Translations under genes and position numbers: made by a program | Part shown: piece by piece, positions 9,112-18,568 of the stretch | Numbering within the stretch: position 1 is the first letter of the stretch | How the letters are laid out: each line of letters starts with the position of its first letter | Source of the DNA: UBA6623 sp965238125 | Lineage (GTDB): Bacteria > Acidobacteriota > Terriglobia > Bryobacterales > UBA6623 | DNA: 64,000 bases | Assembly (NCBI GenBank): GCA_965238125.1 | Contig: OZ250179.1 | Coordinates: 930,001 to 994,000, forward strand | Reading direction: 5' to 3' | Notes under the pieces: model-generated | The model's input: the letters and a program-made list of their open reading frames with translations, nothing else | Database searches by the model: none | What the model was told of the DNA's origin: nothing

Positions 9112-9902
9112 CTCGTAGCCAATCCCCAGGGCGATGTGTTTTGGGCGAACGAGCCGATCCGCGCCGAGCATCTGAAACAGCACGGAATCGCTGCCTCCTA
9201 CGTATCTCCCAACGCGCGGGCATTCCCGATCACTTCAAGGATCCCGAAGGCTATTGGACGGGCTTCTCGGCCCGTTCAAGACCCTTTGTCGTCAATAGCA
9301 AGCTCACGGGAGAAAAGCCAAAGTCCGTCTGGGACTACGCCGACCCGCGCTTCAAAGGAAAAGGCGTAATTGCCAACCCCTTGTTCGGGACCACCACCGT
9401 TTACAGCGCAGCACTGTTCACACTCTGGGGGGACGACAAAGCAAAAGAGTTTTTCGAGGGCCTGAAAGCCAATGACGTAAAAATATCGACCAGCAACGGT
9501 GAAAGCGCCGATCTGGTCGGGTCCGGGGAGTTCGGATTCTCCCTGGTTGACAGCGACGATGCCTACAGCCGTCTCAAGCAAGGTAAGCCGATTGAAATCA
9601 TTTATCCCGACCAGGGATCCAGCGAAATCAGTTGTTTGATTCTCCCCAACGCTGTGGTTCTAATCGCCGGAGGGCCGCATCCGGAAGTCGGCAAGAAGTT
9701 GATCGACTATTTGCTATCTACAGAAACTGAGCGCAAGCTGGCGTTTTCCAACGCTGCCCAGATTCCCCTACATCCCGGAGTCGAAACCCCACCGGATGTG
9801 AGATCAATCGAGGGCCTGAAAACGATGCAGGTCGGCTATGCGGAAGTCGCTCGCAAGATGGAGGAGATTCAACCCTTCTTGAAAAGGTGGGTGGGTTACT
9901 GA
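9112..9902 (+). pseudogene. Truncated, frameshifted Fe(3+)-type ABC transporter substrate-binding protein
   Basis: The C-terminal two thirds of an extracellular solute-binding protein of family 1 (AfuA/FbpA type) is readable. A first frame (about 9118-9220) gives GDVFWANEPIRAEHL; after a frameshift near 9220 the next frame continues with EGYWTGFSAR, PKSVWDYADPRFKGKG, ANPLFGTTT, then LVDSDDAYSRL and a normal C-terminus stopping at 9902. The N-terminal third and signal peptide are gone, replaced by sequence joined to the hsdM relic. The gene overlaps the start of a permease by 16 bp, so it was the first cistron of a transporter operon. By family it would bind ferric iron or a related ion in the periplasm; this copy should be non-functional. 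Confidence 0.75.
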
Positions 9903-10216
9903 ACTTAGCCAAGCGTATCATCTTAACGGCAGCCGTGGTGCTTCTAGCGGCAGCGGGCCTTTTGCCTCTGCTGGTGATGCTTGTCAAAAGCCTGACGGTC
10001 GATGGCCACTGGAGCTTTGCCTACTACAAAGAACTTTTCAGTTCCGGCCGACGGTTTACGCTCATGCAAAACAGCTTCCTGCTGGCCGGTTTGACTGCTC
10101 TGCTGGCGACCGCTGCTGGGGTTCCTCTTGCTGTGTTATTTGCCCGGACTGACCTGCCTTTGCGGGGGCTGTTCACCATCTTGTTCACGATTCCGCTGTT
10201 GCTCCCAGCCTTCCTA
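9887..10216 (+). pseudogene. ABC transporter permease, 5' part, cut by an IS630 copy
   Basis: It starts at GTG 9887, overlapping the end of the substrate-binding gene, and encodes about 110 residues before the insertion sequence interrupts it at 10217. Residues 9-32 and 62-112 contain hydrophobic segments of a binding-protein-dependent permease (FbpB/AfuB type). The other half of the gene is not found on the far side of the element; an integrase fragment is there instead. The loss therefore came with a deletion or recombination at the IS rather than a simple insertion. Confidence 0.7.
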
Positions 10217-11309
10217 CTGAGTCTCGCATAATATACTGTCAATCGAGACAAAGAGAAGACTGTTTCCAGAAAGCGGTAATCAAGCGCGGTTTGCGGCGCA
10301 TTCGCCGCAGCGCTTTGCGGGCGCGCTCGTCGAGTTCCCAGTAGTCCTTCGGGCAGACGTTGGGCAACTCGTGCTGCTTCCAGTACGCCCAAATGTATTC
10401 CACCGGGTTCAACTCCGGCGCATAGGGCGGCAAGTACTCCGTTGCGATGTGATCCTCGGAGAGCTGGATGAACTCCCGCACCAGGCGGCTGCGGTGCGCC
10501 GGCAGCCGGTCCCAGACGATCAGCAGTGGGCCGTCGATGTGGCGCACCAAAGCCTTCAGGAAGTCGATGACCTCCAGCTCGCCGATCGCGCCGGGATAGA
10601 GCCGGAAGTAAAAGTTGCGCAACGTCAGCCCGGCCGACACCGACAGCTTGTCCCAGTTGAAGTTGAACTCCAACACCGGTGTCTCGCCGCGCGGCGCCCA
10701 GGTGCGGCAACGATGCGGCTTCTGACTCAATCCGCTTTCGTCGATGAAGACGATCGTACGTTCTTCTTTGCGGGCTTTTTTTTAATGGCCGGCCAAGTCT
10801 TGCGCTGCCAGCCGCGGATGGCCTCTTCGTTGCGCTCCCGCGCTTTGCCGACGGGCCGTTGCGGGCTCCAACCGAGCGCCCGCAGGATCTTCCAGACATG
10901 GCCCTCGTGATAGCGCACGCCGAACTCGTCTCCGATCAGACGAGCGACCCGCGGACAGCTCCACAGCGGCGTCGGGAAGCCGTGCGCCTCGGGGCCTTCC
11001 AGCAGCAACGCCTCGAGGCGTTCGAGCTGCGCGGCGTCCAACAGCGGCTTACGGCCGGCGCGGCCGGCCTGGCGCAACCCGGCTTCGCCGTCACGCCGGT
11101 ATCGTCGCAGCCACTCGCTGACGCTTTGCCGCGCGACCTTCAATCGCCTCGCTGTCTCGGACTGACTACAGCCTTGCTCGACCAACCGGATCGCTTTGAA
11201 ACGGCGCTTCTCCAGGGCCTCGAAATCCCGCCGTACGCCTTTTGTATTTCCCATACATACAAAGACGTACGTACCCCAAAAAGGCGTCACTTTGTTTTGC
11301 GAGACTCAA
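10217..11309 (-). mobile_element. IS630-family element, type A copy 1 (1093 bp)
   Basis: The element lies between TA dinucleotides (10215-10216 and 11310-11311). Its imperfect terminal inverted repeats both carry GAGTCTCGCA near the ends. The length is identical to the copies at 30091 and 49735, and the sequence is almost the same. The flanks are parts of two unrelated genes (an ABC permease and a tyrosine recombinase), so this copy marks a deletion or recombination junction. Confidence 0.93.
10239..11254 (-). CDS. IS630 transposase, two frames joined by programmed -1 frameshift
   Basis: The first frame (from ATG 11254 to stop at 10727) encodes an N-terminal helix-turn-helix region (SQSETARRLKVARQSVSEWLRR) and a second winged-helix part. 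The second frame, one base back, ends at 10239 and carries the catalytic core. At 10776-10783 a run of eight A on the coding strand (A-AAA-AAG) is placed where a -1 slip gives a continuous protein of about 338 residues; the joined sequence completes the DDE triad: IVFIDESG, LIVWDRLPAHR and LNPVEYIW. IS630 relatives commonly use this device. It catalyses cut-and-paste transposition into TA. All visible catalytic residues are intact, so this copy may be active. Confidence 0.9.
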
Positions 11310-11311
11310 TA

Positions 11312-11703
11312 AGTTCACCGTTGATGTGCTGCGCGACCACAGCAAGGCTCAAGACGAGCTGAAGACGCTTTTTGGGAAGGATTACCAGGACCAAGACCTC
11401 GTTTGCTCGCTGCCAGACGGTCGCCCGTGGCCGCCTGATGATTTTTCATCCGCCTTCGGGCGCTTCCGAAAGAAGTGCGGGCTCAAGATTCGGTTTCACG
11501 ACCTCAGGCATTCGCACGCTACCCAACTCCTGGGGCAAGGCGTCCATCCGAAGGTTGTCAACGAGCGGCTAGGACATTCGAGCGTCCAAATCACGCTGAA
11601 TCGCTACAGCCACGTGATGCCCAATATCCAAGAGGAAGCCGCCCAGAAGATCGATGCGGTGTTGCGTCGAGAAATCAAGAAACAGCGAAACAGGGTGTCC
11701 TAG
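11312..11703 (+). pseudogene. C-terminal fragment of a tyrosine recombinase (integrase)
   Basis: The frame opens directly out of the IS630 end and reads about 130 residues to a stop at 11703. It contains the C-terminal catalytic boxes of phage-type integrases: HDLRHSHAT (His-x-x-Arg), LGH in VNERLGHSS, and the nucleophile tyrosine in LNRYSHV. The first catalytic arginine and the whole N-terminal half are lost at the IS junction. It ends 65 bp from the 3' end of tRNA-Thr and points towards it, the classic position of an island integrase next to its attachment tRNA. It is not functional alone. Confidence 0.85.
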
Positions 11704-11768
11704 GGTTGCAAAATGGTTGCAACCGACCGACTGAGTGAATGGGTAGGCCGGTTGAGTTGTTGAAATGA

Positions 11769-11844
11769 TGGAGCCACGGGTCGGATTCGAACCGACGACC
11801 TGCGGTTTACGAAACCGCTGCTCTACCAACTGAGCTACCGTGGC
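11769..11844 (-). tRNA. tRNA-Thr(CGU)
   Basis: A complete 76-nt cloverleaf is readable on the minus strand: acceptor GCCACGG pairing with CCGTGGC, a D arm with GCTCAGTTGGTAGAGC, an anticodon arm GCGGT-TTCGTAA-ACCGC with anticodon CGU, a T arm CGTCGGTTCGAATCCGACC, discriminator T and an encoded CCA. An integrase fragment abuts its 3' end, suggesting that the gene was used as an integration site while remaining intact. Confidence 0.97.
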
Positions 11845-11968
11845 GGGGTGGAGAGGAACGGAAGACTTCTTCTGATTCTATCGGGAACGTTCCCGGTGCG
11901 CCACCGGATCCTCGTTTCACTCGCATTCGCCGCGATTTCGCCGCCAAGCTTCCGATAAGCACTGGTAG

Positions 11969-12817
11969 ATGCGGGAAACGTCCACGTCACCGTTGCGCGC
12001 GGTCGGGGTTGATTCCGAACGACTGCCCAACACATTGGTCGCCGCGGTCGCGGTTGTCTGCGGGCTGCCGCTTGCCCTGAACTTGCTGGGCATGGACTTC
12101 GGGTCCCGAACGGAGCCTCTCTCGGTCGACGCCGCCGGCTCCATTCGCGCCGAGGCCCTGTATCACGCGATGCGGGGCAGTTTCACGCACACTATTCTCG
12201 AATGGAGCGCTTTCGCAACAGCCCTGTTTACCGTTTCACTGGCCCTGATTCACTTCAGTATTAAGCGCGACGTCACGACGCCGATTATCGGGGTCGCCCT
12301 GTTATGCGCCGGGACGATGGACGCCTTTCACACGCTCGCGGCCGACCGTCTCATTCCCGCCGTTGCCGACAACCGCAATCTGATTCCCTTCACATGGGCT
12401 CTCTGCCGCTTGTTCAATATTCTCATCTTGCTGTGCGGCGTGGGAGTGTTATGGGGCCGGCCGCGGGCACGGCCCGGCGGCGCGGTGCGCTTCGTCACCG
12501 CCACCAGCGTCGCCTTCGGCGCCGCCGCTTACGTCGTGATTCACCTATGCGCCACAAGCGGCACGCTGCCGGAGACGATGTTTCCCGGCGCGGTCGTGAC
12601 CCGCCCCTGGGACATCGCGCCGCTCATCTTGTTTGTCGCGGCGGGTATGTTTGTTTTCCCCCGCTTCCAGCGCCGGGAACCGACATTGTTTTCTCACGCC
12701 CTGGTCATCAGCACGCTCCCCCAAGTCGCGACGCAACTGCATATGGCCTTCGGATCCGCGGCGCTCCACGACAGTCATTTCAACATCGCTCACTTTCTCA
12801 AGATTGTTGCCTATTTA
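11969..12817 (+). pseudogene. Hybrid sensor histidine kinase, 5' part (membrane sensor domain), IS-interrupted
   Basis: This is the N-terminal 283 residues of a histidine kinase whose remainder lies at 13912-15689. It begins at ATG 11969. After a short cytoplasmic start there are about seven to eight membrane helices from residue 25 on, with a large loop around residues 50-70; the arrangement and motifs such as GTMDAFHTLAAD and IPFTWALCRLFN resemble the MASE3-type membrane sensor class. Just upstream lies tRNA-Thr on the opposite strand. Removing the IS plus one TA joins KIVAYL to VPLAGLALDY in frame, so the original protein had about 875 residues. The sensed signal is unknown. Confidence 0.85.
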
Positions 12818-13911
12818 TTGAGTCTCGCAAAATAGAGTGACATCTTTTGGTGTTGCCGTACGTATTCTTATGTATGGGAACACCGAAAGGAAAGCGCCGC
12901 GATTTCGAAGCATTGGAGAAACGCCGTTTCGAAGCGATGCGTTTGCTCGATGAAGGACTCAATCAGTCCGAAACCGCCAGGCGTCTGACAGTCGCCCGCC
13001 AAACCGTCAGTGAGTGGCGACGACAGTACCTGGCGCAAGGCGAGGCCGGGCTGCGCAAGGCCGGCCGCGCCGGCCGCAAGCCGCTATTAGACGCCACGCA
13101 GCTCGAACGCCTGGAGATCCTGCTGCTCGAAGGCCCCGAGGCGCACGGCTTCCCGACGCCGTTGTGGAGCTGTCCGCGGGTGGCTCGTCTGATCCGAGAC
13201 GAGTTCGGCGTGCGCTATCACGAGGGCCATGTCTGGAAGATCCTGCGGGCGCTCGGCTGGAGCCCGCAACGCCCGGTCGGCAAAGCCCGCGAGCGCAACG
13301 AAGAGGCCATCCGCGACTGGAAGTGCAAGAGGTGGCCGGCCATTAAAAAAAAGCCCGCAAACAAGACCGCACGATCGTCTTCATCGACGAAAGCGGATGG
13401 AGTCAGAAGCCGCATCGTTGCCGCACCTGGGCGCCGCGCGGCGAGACGCCGCTGCTGGAGTTCAACTTCAATTGGCAGAAGCTTTCGGTGTCGGCCGGGT
13501 TGACGTTGCGCAACTTTTACTTTCGGCTCTATCCCGGCGCGATTGGCGAGTTGGAGGTCATCGACTTTCTGCAGGCCTTGGTTCGCCACATGGACGGCCC
13601 GTTGATGATCGTCTGGGACCGCTTGCCGGCGCATCGCAGTCGGATGGTGCGAGAGTTCATTGAACTCTCGCAAGGCCATATCGTGACGGAGTATTTGCCG
13701 GCGTATGCGCCGGAGCTGAATCCGGTGGAATACATCTGGGCGTACTGGAAACAGCACGAGTTGCCGAACGTCTGTCCGAAGGACTACTGGGAACTCGACG
13801 AACGTGCCCGCAAAACGCTGCGGCGCATGCGCCGCAAACCGCGCTTGATTACCGCTTTCTGGAAACAGTCTTCTCTTTGTCTCGATTGACAGGATATTAT
13901 GCGAGACTCAA
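12818..13911 (+). mobile_element. IS630-family element, type B copy 1 (1094 bp)
   Basis: It is bounded by TA at 12816-12817 and 13912-13913. The ends carry TTGAGTCTCGCA as inverted repeats, shared with the type A elements. It inserted into the coding sequence of the hybrid histidine kinase, with precise TA duplication. The copies at 37619 and 53518 have the same length. Confidence 0.93.
12874..13889 (+). CDS. IS630 transposase (type B), programmed -1 frameshift
   Basis: It starts at ATG 12874; the first frame stops at 13503 and the -1 frame, which carries the catalytic core, stops at 13889. A run of eight A at 13345-13352 is the likely slip site. The joined protein of about 338 residues has an N-terminal helix-turn-helix (NQSETARRLTVARQTVSEW) and the DDE triad in IVFIDESG, MIVWDRLPAHR and LNPVEYIW. 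It is closely similar to type A throughout but clearly a separate subtype. All catalytic residues are intact, so it may be active. Confidence 0.9.
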
Positions 13912-15689
13912 TAGTGCCCCTCGCCGGCCTCGCGCTCGACTATGTGCGAACCTACCGCGACAAGCAGTCCGCCGTGGCCGAGCTGGAACAAACGCGGCTG
14001 GACTTACTGCGACACAACGCGGAAACCGAGCGCATGGTGACGAATCTCGACGAAGCGAAAAGGACGACGGAGGTGCAAGCGGCGACGCTGCGACAGCAAT
14101 CCGAAGAGTTGGCGGAAGCGCGCGATGCGGCGGTCGAATCCACCCGTCTGAAAAGCGAATTCCTAGCAACGATGAGCCACGAAATTCGCACCCCGATGAA
14201 CGGTGTCATAGGGATGACGCGCCTCTTGCTCGATACGGATCTCAGCGCGGAACAGACCGAGTACGCCGAAACCGTTCGATCGAGCGCCGAGTCGCTGCTC
14301 GCCGTCCTCAACGACATCCTGGATTTTTCGAAGATCGAAGCGGGCAAGCTCGCGTTCGAGAAGCTCGATATGGATCTCACCGCGGCCATCGAGGATTCCG
14401 TCGAGTTGCTCGCCGAACGCGCTCATCGTAAGGAAATTGACCTGATTTCCTTCATTCCCGACGCGGTGCCGACGGCGCTGGTGGGCGACGCCGGACGCCT
14501 GCGGCAAATTTTGGTCAATTTGGTCGGCAACGCCGTGAAATTCACCGACCGCGGTGAAGTTTGGGCGGGCGTGGAAGTCGAGGAACAGCAAGACTCGCGC
14601 GTCAAGCTGCGATTCAAGGTCAAGGACAGCGGCATCGGGATTCCCGCCGAGCAACAAGAGCAGCTGTTTGAAGCGTTCAGTCAGGCCGACGGAAGCACCA
14701 CGCGGAAATTCGGCGGGACCGGATTGGGCCTCTCGATCAGTAAACGACTGGCGGAGATGATGGGCGGTGAAATCGGCCTGGAAAGCAAGCTTGGCGAAGG
14801 GTCCACGTTTCAATTCACCGCCTGGTTCGAACAACAACCGAACGGCCAAGGTTCTACTCTTCCCGCCGTCAGCCCGAAGGCACTGCGCGCGCTTGTGGTC
14901 GACGACAACGGCGCGTTCCGCCGCAGCATCGAAGGCTACTTGCGAGGCTGGGGGATCTCCGGCGAGGGGGCGGAAAGCGGGCTCCGAGCTCTTGAAATGT
15001 TGCGCGCCGAAAGCGCTTCCCAGCGCCCCTATGACCTTGCGGTCGTCGATCTGGAGATCGGCGACATGGACGGATTGGCCTTGGCGAAAGCGCTTGAAGC
15101 GGACCCTGCGTCGTCCCGCCCTCCTTTGGTTTTCTTGCGGCCTCTGGGCGGGAAGAGGCCCCCGGAATTGGAGCGCTACGCCGCCGCTCAGCTGACGAAA
15201 CCGGTGCGCAAGGCACATCTTCATCGAAGCGTCCTCGCCGCGCTTGAAAGCACCTCCGGGTCGGCCGATGACTTGTCGTCGAAGCGTCTCGGCGAGCCCG
15301 CCCCGGCGCGGATCACCGGGCGAAACCTGCGGATTCTCGTTGCCGAAGACAATGTCGTCAACCGGAAAGTAGTCATGAATGTGCTCGGGAAACTGGGCCA
15401 TTCCGCCGACGCGGTGGTCAATGGGCTGGAGGCCGTCAGGGCCGTGGACCGAGTCGCTTATGACTTGATCTTGATGGATTGCCAGATGCCCGAAATGGAC
15501 GGCTATGAAGCAACGAAGGCAATCCGCGCGGAACAGCGCGACGGGGATCGAGTGCCCATCATTGCTCTAACGGCCAACGCCATGCAGGGTGACCGCGAAA
15601 AGTGTCTGGAAGCGGGCATGGATGATTTCTTGACCAAGCCGATCGGACGGAAATTGCTGGCCGAGGCACTCAAGAAGTGGTCGTCGTGA
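13912..15689 (+). pseudogene. Hybrid sensor histidine kinase, 3' part (HisKA, HATPase, two receivers), IS-interrupted
   Basis: The continuation of the gene begun at 11969. In order: a last membrane segment, a coiled coil of about 70 residues rich in Glu/Arg/Ala, a HisKA domain with the phospho-accepting histidine in SHEIRTPMNG, a HATPase_c domain with the N box (NLVGNAVKFT), DSGIGIP and GGTGLGLSISK, a first receiver (VVDDN, acceptor Asp in AVVDLEIGD, LTKPVR) and a second, canonical receiver (VAEDN, LMDCQMPEMDG, ALTANAM, FLTKPI). This layout is a BarA/RcsC-like phosphorelay without the Hpt domain. The IS cuts it from the sensor; translation from the ATG inside the IS end (13899) could give a soluble kinase of about 596 residues, which is speculation. 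Confidence 0.88.
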
Positions 15690-15994
15690 ATCCCGGACCC
15701 GCGGGGCCGACCCGGTCGGGCCGAATCGGAATCATCATCCCCCCGCGCCTCGCCCGCCGCGTCTGGGCGCGATCACCGACAGAGCTGTTTTCGCGCGTTT
15801 CCGAGCACCGGGGCGGAAATGACGGCTGGACAGAAGTATCTTTCTTTCGTTAGAGTTATAGGGAACATTTAGGCGGATGATGCCCGTTGGGGTCTAGGGT
15901 AAATCTCTCGACGTTCTGGAGCGAATGCCGGAGAGTATTCCGTAGACCGAACCGGGTAGCATCAACGTGGAAGTTCTTTGTCTACCCCCTGCAT
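15690..15994 (+). other. Intergenic region upstream of the matrixin-like protease
   Basis: I see no gene in these 305 bases. They become AT-richer after 15830 (around TTAGAGTTATAGGGAACATT), which is a plausible promoter area for the secreted protease downstream, but no clear -35/-10 pair can be fixed. An upstream TTG-initiated extension of the protease frame runs through part of it and is probably not translated. Confidence 0.3.
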
Positions 15995-17777
15995 ATGTCC
16001 AATGCTCGTGTCGAATACTCGCTGAAGCTGTTGACGGTTTTCGCCGTTGGCCTTGCTTGGCTCGCGACCGGCTCGCTTTCCGCCCAAACTCTGGGCCAGC
16101 CCCCTGTTGAAGCGTGTAAGCCCGGTGACTTCACCGTGGTCGGCTACCCGTTTGAATTCGGGCCCAAGGCCAACGCGAATTTCCCTGTTTTGATCGACCC
16201 GAAATTTGAGGGAGAGTTCCTGACGACGGAAGACATTGGGGTTCCCGTCATTCGCAAGGGCGTTGAGAAGTGGAACTTGATCAAGGGCTCGGATTGGAGT
16301 TTCAATATCGAGGGCTTCGGCGAGCTGGACGGCACGGACGGCAAGACGACGATTGCGGCGTGCGGCTTCAATTTTAGTTGCCCGGGCGAGCCGCCCGTAC
16401 CTCCAGGTGGAGAGGTTCCTCCCGGGATTCCCGGGACGGTTGCGCCGCAGTCGGTGATCGCGGTCACATTGATTTTCGGCGATGACTCACTGAGCGATCG
16501 GATCGCGGATTCTGATATTGTCTTTAATCCGCAGCTTCCGGTTTGGCCTGAGCCCACCAACGCGCAAATTGACTTCGAGTCCGTGCTGTTGCACGAATTG
16601 GGTCATGCGCTCGGTCTGGGACACAACGACAATTGCGTGGTCGGTCCGACGATTATGGAATCGTTGGTCGATCTCGGCGAGATCAAGAGAACGCTTTTCG
16701 ATTCCGAAAAGGAAGGCGTCAAGTATCTCTACCCAAGCAGTTCATCCCAGGCGATTCGGGTGTTCGAGAGCGATGTTCCGGTGCGGTTCGAAGCCGCCGA
16801 GGGCGAGCCTTCTCCGTTTCCGCAAGCCGTTAACATCTATGGCACGCGGGGCGAGCGCTGGACGACTTCGACCTCGGAGCCGTGGCTGACGATTTCGCCT
16901 CCAAGCGACCGCTTTCCTCCCGACGGTGCGAGCGAGGTCGAATTCGTCGTCGATACGAGCAATCTGGGCGGCGGCGAAGAGGGCTTCGAATATGGCGCCC
17001 TGGCGACCTTTGCCCTGGACAGTCACGATGGGCCGGCAACAACGATCGAGGTTCGCGTCAACGTCGCGCCGACGCCCCCGGCCGGGGTCGCGCCGGCTTT
17101 GACGCGCCAGGGCATCGTCAACGGAGCGAACCTCCTGTCGCAGTCGCTGGCGCCGGGCTCGCTTTTCACCTTATTTGGTGAAAGACTGGCGGGATCAACG
17201 ATGACCGTCGAGGAATTTCCGCTTCCCACAACGCTCGACGGAACACAGGTGTTGATCAACACCGTGGCGGCGCCGCTGCTCTACGTCTCGCCGACGCAAA
17301 TTAACGGCCAGGTTCCCTTCGGCACGCATCTCGGCCGAGGCGGCGTGATCGTGAAGACCGGTCTGGGGATGACGTCTTCGGTTCCGGCCGACTTTATCGA
17401 GGCCGCCCCCGAGCTGTTTCTATTCGGCGAAGATCAAGCCATTGTGCTGAACTCGGACTTCACGCTCAATACACCCGAGAACCCGGCCGCCCAGGGAAGC
17501 AAGATCAGCGTGTTTTTCACCGGACAAGGGCCGGTTGATCCTCCCGTCGCGGCGGGCGCCCTTCGAACCTCTTTCCTGGATCACCATGATTGATGAAGCG
17601 GTCGCGAAAATCGGCGGCGTGGACTCGAACGTTTTCTTCATCGGCCTGGCGCCGGGATTCGCGGGACTGGCGCAAGCCGATCTCGAGGTTCCGGTCGGCT
17701 TGTGGCGCCAGTTGCCGATTCGCCTGACCATCAAAGGCAATCAAAGCAATATGGGCTTCGTTTCGGTGAGTGAATAA
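15995..17777 (+). CDS. Exported matrixin-like zinc protease with C-terminal TIGR03437 domain (frameshifted)
   Basis: The start at ATG 15995 puts a clean signal peptide first (basic start, hydrophobic core, cleavage after SLSAQ). Residues about 40-250 are a metzincin protease domain with the zinc motif HELGHALGLGH followed by the Met-turn-like IMESL. A BACON-like beta domain (about 255-360) follows, then a Solibacter-type TIGR03437 domain (IVNGANLLSQ, LAPGSLFTLFGERLAG, YVSPTQINGQVPF). Near 17562 the frame breaks: the main frame ends early at 17593, while the next frame continues the domain (FFIGLAPGFAGLAQ) to 17777. A single missing base in a GC run would explain it, so this is either a recent mutation or a sequence error. 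It is likely secreted and degrades external protein. Confidence 0.82.
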
Positions 17778-17802
17778 CGGCTGAGCGGGAGTGAACGAAT
17801 CC

Positions 17803-18417
17803 ATGAAGGCACTCAGATACCTGGTTTTGCTCTCGGCCCTGGCGGCGCCCGCCGTCGCCACGACCGTGGTCAAGATGAATTTCGCTCAGTTGAGCCGCGC
17901 GGCTCACAACGTGGTGGCCGGTCAAATTATCGACATCACCGCGGAAAAAGACCCCGCAAGCGGGTACATCTATTCGCGCGTCACTTTGTCGGTTTCTCAA
18001 GCCGTTCCCGCGACTCTGGTCGGCCGGTCCTACACTTTCAACATGTTCGGCGGGGTGCTCAATGGCAAGCGCCTGCACATCGCCGGGTTCCCGCGACTGG
18101 AACGCGATCAAAAAGTTATTCTGTTCCTAAACAGCAGTACCGGAAGCGTCTTCGGACCGACCACGGGATTGTGGCAGGGCGTCTTCTTTGTCAAGCAGGA
18201 CCCCGCCACCGGCGCGGAGATGATCACCGACCACAAGGGCTACCCGATCACGGGGATTGACCAACAGCGGCTGGTCCGCGCGGCTGCGCCCGCTCCCGTA
18301 AGCGAAGACGTTCTCATCGAGGGCCCACGGCCCGCTCGTCTCGCGGTGACGGAATTCTTCGACACGGTTCGCGCCAACCGGACGTTGACCCTTGGGGCCG
18401 CCGACACGACGAAGTAA
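17803..18417 (+). CDS. Exported protein of unknown function, companion of the protease
   Basis: ATG 17803 is chosen because it gives a compact signal peptide (MKALRYLVLLSALAAPAVA); a GTG four codons upstream is possible. The mature part of about 185 residues is mostly beta-rich with the patterns NVVAGQIIDITAEKD, YIYSRVTLSV and KVILFLN, and ends in a less ordered basic stretch. I recognise no named family. It starts 25 bp after the protease gene on the same strand, so the two probably form a transcriptional unit. A substrate, inhibitor or chaperone role beside the protease is conjecture. Confidence 0.7.
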   Translation: MKALRYLVLLSALAAPAVATTVVKMNFAQLSRAAHNVVAGQIIDITAEKDPASGYIYSRVTLSVSQAVPATLVGRSYTFNMFGGVLNGKRLHIAGFPRLERDQKVILFLNSSTGSVFGPTTGLWQGVFFVKQDPATGAEMITDHKGYPITGIDQQRLVRAAAPAPVSEDVLIEGPRPARLAVTEFFDTVRANRTLTLGAADTTK

Positions 18418-18419
18418 GG

Positions 18420-18568
18420 CTCGTTCAGCGCGGCCGAGATTCCATTTGCAACTACAGAGATGGGATGAGAGGCTGGTCGCTTGGCGCCGGGAAGCGGTAG
18501 GCTACCGGCAGCAGCGCACTTCTCCACAAGGGAGGTGCAATGGATTTTTGAAAAGGAGGCGACCAGCC
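18420..18568 (+). ncRNA. Candidate bridge-RNA region of the IS110 element
   Basis: About 149 non-coding bases precede the transposase. IS110 elements of the IS621 type express a structured bridge RNA from this position that specifies target and donor. The stretch contains short complementary segments, for example around 18494-18512 (GCGGTAGGCTACCGGC), and a GAGGTGCAATGG stretch before the start. This is a position-based guess only; I have not folded it. Confidence 0.3.

Noticed and set aside
10371..10910. 179-codon frame inside every IS630 copy, opposite strand
   Set aside because: It recurs only because the IS recurs; it mirrors the transposase and has no family features.
18392..18568. Upstream extension of the IS110 transposase frame
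   Set aside because: The real start at 18569 has AAGGAGG at the right distance; the extension lies in the non-coding end of the element.
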